Positions 61,367-64,000 of a DNA stretch of 64,000 nucleotides are shown here, in pieces. Position 1 is the first letter of the stretch. Each line of letters begins with the position of its first letter. Source of the DNA: Marinobacterium sp. (lineage in GTDB: Bacteria; Pseudomonadota; Gammaproteobacteria; Pseudomonadales; Balneatricaceae); the NCBI GenBank assembly GCA_030602245.1, contig JAUWAC010000002.1:147644-211643 (forward strand), given 5' to 3'. The position numbers and the translations under genes are program-made. The notes below the pieces were generated by a model. It was not told where the DNA came from, did not search any database, and saw only the letters and a program-made list of their open reading frames with translations.

Positions 61367-61473
61367 TCGTCACTGGAACCGGCGCACGCCGTGTTGCGGC
61401 CGATTTGTGTTAACGTACGGGATACACCGAAAAACTTAACGCAGCAGCCAGCCAAATAGGGGACGTGCCGGCG

Positions 61474-62349
61474 ATGTACAGCGACCTGTTTACGACGCAA
61501 CGCCTGCGCACCCAGGGGGCGGAAATCCACTGCGTGCATGGCGGCAAGGGCCCGCCGCTTCTGCTGCTGCACGGCTATCCCCAGACTCACATGATCTGGC
61601 ACGCGGTCGCGCCCGTGCTGGCACAACAGTTTCACGTCATCTGCCCGGATCTGCGCGGCTATGGTGACAGCAGCAAACCGCCGGGCGCGCCCAACCACGC
61701 CAACTATTCGAAACGGGTGATGGCGCAGGATATGGTCGATCTGATGCGGCAGCTCGGGTACGAGCGTTTTGCCGTGGCCGGCCATGACCGCGGAGCCCGG
61801 GTGGCTCATCGACTGGCGCTGGATCATCCGGCGCGCATCTCGGCTGCCTGTGTCATGGATATCGCACCGACGCTGCATATGTTCGACCACACCGATCAGG
61901 CGTTCGCGACCGGTTACTATCACTGGTTCTTTCTGATTCAGCCCGATGGCCTGCCGGAGCATCTGATCGGGCTCGACCCCGACTACTACCTGACGGAAAA
62001 GCTGAAACGCTGGGCGGCGCCCGGTGCAGCCTTTTCACCGCGAGCGGTCGCGGAGTACAGCCGCTGCTTCAGTGATCCGGCGACGATTCATGCCTCCTGT
62101 GAGGACTATCGCGCCGCCGCCAGTATTGATCTCGAACATGACCGCGCCGATCGGCACCGGCGCATCGGCTGTCCGCTGCTGGTACTCTGGGGCAGCCGGG
62201 GCTTTGTGCATCGCAGCTATGATCTGCTCGCGGTCTGGCGTGACTATGCCGATGATGTGCAGGGGTTTGCGCTGGATTGCGGGCATTTCCTGCCGGAAGA
62301 GGCGCCTGCTGCCGTCATCGATGCTCTGCGTGATTTCCTGACGTCCTGA
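61474..62349 (+). CDS. Haloacetate/fluoroacetate dehalogenase-like alpha/beta hydrolase
   Basis: The 291-aa protein contains, in order, the oxyanion segment LLHGYPQTHMIWH, the nucleophile elbow GHDRGARVAHR (Asp flanked by the two carboxylate-binding arginines), the acid in VMDIAPT, YYHWFFLIQPDGLPE with the His-Trp pair of the halide pocket, CEDYRAAASIDLEHD with the third halide contact Tyr, and the catalytic His in DCGHFLPEEAP. This full set is that of fluoroacetate dehalogenases, which turn haloacetates into glycolate. Epoxide hydrolases lack the Arg pair. A carboxylate permease gene follows after 15 bp. Activity on fluoride versus chloride substrates cannot be told. Confidence 0.88.
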   Translation: MYSDLFTTQRLRTQGAEIHCVHGGKGPPLLLLHGYPQTHMIWHAVAPVLAQQFHVICPDLRGYGDSSKPPGAPNHANYSKRVMAQDMVDLMRQLGYERFAVAGHDRGARVAHRLALDHPARISAACVMDIAPTLHMFDHTDQAFATGYYHWFFLIQPDGLPEHLIGLDPDYYLTEKLKRWAAPGAAFSPRAVAEYSRCFSDPATIHASCEDYRAAASIDLEHDRADRHRRIGCPLLVLWGSRGFVHRSYDLLAVWRDYADDVQGFALDCGHFLPEEAPAAVIDALRDFLTS

Positions 62350-62364
62350 TTCTGCTGCCGGTTA

Positions 62365-63783
62365 ATGGAGAAACCCTTGGCATTGCTACGTTCCCCCGCT
62401 CATCTGTTCATGCTGCTGCTGGCGGCATTGTCGGCCGGTTTGCTGCTGCTGCCACCAGCGGGCTTTACCCCGCTGCAGCTGCAAACACTGGTGATCGTCA
62501 TCCTGACGCTGGGCCTGCTGGTCACCAATGTGCTGCCCGGCTACATGATCGCGCTGCTGTTTTTCCTCGCCTGCATCCTGCTCGATGTGGCGCCGCCGGC
62601 GGATGTGTTCTCCGGGTTTTACTCCGGTGCACTCTGGTTGATCGTGGCGGGGATGGTGATCGGTATGGCGATCAAGTCAACCGGACTGGGCGGGCGGCTG
62701 GCAGCGTTGCTTGGGCGCCATCTGGAGCACAGCTACGCCTGGCTGGTGGGTGGGCTGATGCTGACCTGTACGCTGCTCGGCTTCATCATGCCGTCCTCGA
62801 TCGGACGTGCCGTGATGATGGTGCCGATCGCACTGGCGCTGGCCGATCGTTGCGGATTTGAGCCCGGCTCCAGAGGGCGCACCGGGCTGGCGATGGCGGT
62901 GGCCTTTGGCTGTCACGTACCCACCTTCGCGATTCTGCCATCGAATATTCCCAATATGGTGCTGATCGGTGCCGCCGATACGATTCACGATCTGCATTTC
63001 AGCTACACCGAATATCTGCTGTTGCACTTCCCGATACTCGGAATCCTCAAGGCGGTACTGATCAGCCTGCTGATTATCCGGCTGTTTCCTGCGCAGCCCA
63101 CGGCGCCTGTGGCGGTGTCGACGCCGGGGGGCACGGCCGATACCGGCAGTACACCCGAACAGCTGCGCCTTGGCGTAATCCTGCTCGGCGCGCTGGGGTT
63201 CTGGCTGACCGACTCCCTGCACGGTGTCAGCCCGGCATGGGTCGGCCTTGCCGCTGCCTGCATCCTGCTGCTGCCACGGGTGGGGCTGGTCGACAGCGCG
63301 CGTTTTTCCGCTGGCATGGACTTTACGATGCTGCTGTTTCTGGCCGGTATTCTGGGCCTGGGTCGCATCGTCTCCGGTACCGGACTGGGAAGCGTGCTGG
63401 CGGGCTATCTGGAGCACTGGCTGCCGTTGGCGCCGGGGCAGGATTTCGTCAATTTTGTGTCGTTAAGTCTGATGTCGTTCGTGGCGGCGCTGTTCACCAC
63501 GCTGCCCGGCGTACCGGCGGTCATGACGCCGATGGCGCAGGATCTGGCCGTACAGACCGGCTTCACACTGGAAACGGTGCTGATGACACAGGTGATCGGC
63601 TTCTCGACGATTCTGTTTCCGTATCAGTCCGGCCCGCTGCTGGTGGGGATGCAGCTGGCCAAAGAGCCGCTGCATCATCTGTTGCGCATCACGGTGCCGC
63701 TGACGCTGATAACGCTGCTGGTGCTGCTGCCGCTGGATTACCTCTGGTGGATGCTGCTGGGGCGCTTTGCGGCCGCGGGATGA
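62365..63783 (+). CDS. SLC13/DASS-type carboxylate permease
   Basis: The protein of 472 aa has about 12 hydrophobic segments and the SLC13 signatures LGFIMPSSIGRAVMMVPIALAL and FAALFTTLPGVPAVMTPMAQ (region around 370-390), with ILPSNIPNMVLIGAAD. Family members take up dicarboxylates and related anions with sodium or protons. The ATG at 62365 has no clear ribosome site; TTG at 62377 has GGAG six bases upstream and may be the real start. It follows the dehalogenase-like gene by 15 bp, so uptake of its substrate is a natural idea. Confidence 0.88.
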   Translation: MEKPLALLRSPAHLFMLLLAALSAGLLLLPPAGFTPLQLQTLVIVILTLGLLVTNVLPGYMIALLFFLACILLDVAPPADVFSGFYSGALWLIVAGMVIGMAIKSTGLGGRLAALLGRHLEHSYAWLVGGLMLTCTLLGFIMPSSIGRAVMMVPIALALADRCGFEPGSRGRTGLAMAVAFGCHVPTFAILPSNIPNMVLIGAADTIHDLHFSYTEYLLLHFPILGILKAVLISLLIIRLFPAQPTAPVAVSTPGGTADTGSTPEQLRLGVILLGALGFWLTDSLHGVSPAWVGLAAACILLLPRVGLVDSARFSAGMDFTMLLFLAGILGLGRIVSGTGLGSVLAGYLEHWLPLAPGQDFVNFVSLSLMSFVAALFTTLPGVPAVMTPMAQDLAVQTGFTLETVLMTQVIGFSTILFPYQSGPLLVGMQLAKEPLHHLLRITVPLTLITLLVLLPLDYLWWMLLGRFAAAG

Positions 63784-63836
63784 GGCTGGTTTTTGACCGT
63801 GCTCAGGCGAATTTTAAGGGTATACGGATTTAATGG

Positions 63837-63862
63837 TTGATGGGGCACCTTCACCCCATCAA
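63837..63862. other. Perfect hairpin between convergent genes
   Basis: TTGATGGGG (63837-63845) and CCCCATCAA (63854-63862) pair perfectly over 9 bp. It sits between the permease stop and the stop of the minus-strand gene. It lacks a T tract on either strand, so a terminator role is plausible but incomplete. Confidence 0.5.
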
Positions 63863-63875
63863 TCTGATACCACCC

Positions 63876-64000
63876 TCAGATGGTTGATAGATCGACTCCG
63901 TAGTTGAGTTCCTCTGCGAAGTCCGGCAGTCCGTAACCGATGGTTTTCTTGTAGAAAGGAGAGACCTTCGCAGTCGGTGCCTTCTTCTTGTGCTTCGTGG
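63876..64000 (-). CDS. C-terminal fragment of an unidentified protein
   Basis: On the minus strand an open frame enters from the right edge and stops at 63876. The last 40 residues include a basic start (KHKKKAPTAK), then SPFYKKTIGYGLPDFAEELN and end VDLSTI. It is not recognised. The gene continues outside the window, and codon use is less GC-rich than nearby genes, which might mark a transferred or lowly constrained gene, though the sample is tiny. Confidence 0.5.
   Translation of the reverse strand, partial: TKHKKKAPTAKVSPFYKKTIGYGLPDFAEELNYGVDLSTI

Overview
The window is GC-rich, densely coded gammaproteobacterial chromosome. Landmarks of that class are a type I-F CRISPR system, the dnaX-ybaB-recR block running into rnd-ycgL-ycgN, a short 4.5S RNA gene, an S1 gene with six S1 domains, Prc, and ridA-dadX beside an Lrp-type regulator. 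The set resembles Pseudomonas, Marinobacter and Oceanospirillales genomes. NirBD, a hydrogen-sensor cluster and AcnA point to an aerobic, nitrogen-assimilating environmental bacterium. A genus cannot be fixed from this sequence alone.

Layout. 1-3.7 kb: the end of a type I-F cas operon (csy3 3' end, complete cas6f), a leader with IHF-like sites, and an array of 44 repeats and 43 spacers. 3.7-8.0 kb: a chemoreceptor gene converging on an Atm1-type ABC exporter. 8.2-11 kb: groES-groEL behind a heat-shock promoter, with an uncharacterised gene divergent from it. 11-16.4 kb: a DASS-type permease with RCK_C domains, then a complete class I P450 operon (P450, [2Fe-2S] ferredoxin, ferredoxin reductase) and an Lrp-family regulator. 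16.4-20.4 kb: ridA-dadX, a response regulator with a degenerate first receiver domain, a cupin XRE regulator and a DUF2058 protein. 20.6-25 kb: a RhtB exporter, ycjX-ycjF, 4.5S RNA and a diguanylate cyclase. 25.2-30.2 kb: one housekeeping strand, dnaX (with a slippery site predicting tau and gamma forms), ybaB, recR, rnd, ycgL and ycgN, closed by a bidirectional terminator shared with rpsA.

30.2-35 kb: rpsA, an unknown membrane-anchored coiled-coil protein, and prc. 35-39.7 kb: an FKBP lipoprotein, an M18 aminopeptidase, and a translationally coupled pair of a GCS2-type carboxylate-amine ligase and an aspartoacylase-like deacylase. 39.7-49.2 kb: nemA with an ArsR repressor and a repeated operator, a hotdog thioesterase, an orphan NosR-like flavo-Fe-S membrane protein, a bestrophin-like channel, an MBL hydrolase, cysQ and metE (with a MetR-type box). 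49.3-52.6 kb: nirBD, preceded by NtrC-like half-sites, a sigma-54 promoter and a terminator/anti-terminator leader. 52.7-57.4 kb: hupE and a hupTUV (hoxJBC) hydrogen-sensing cluster with no structural hydrogenase nearby. 57.5-63.8 kb: acnA, a VOC protein, a periplasmic histidine phosphatase, and a fluoroacetate-dehalogenase-like hydrolase followed closely by a carboxylate permease. The right edge cuts an unidentified minus-strand gene.

Most of the window is ordinary core genome. The parts that deserve a second look are regulatory or modular: the CRISPR leader and spacer contents, the dnaX frameshift site, the layered control in front of nirBD, the isolated hydrogen sensor, the GCS2-deacylase pair and the P450 operon with its dyad. 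No tRNA, rRNA or insertion sequence was seen. I did not find a clearly new defence or mobile system.
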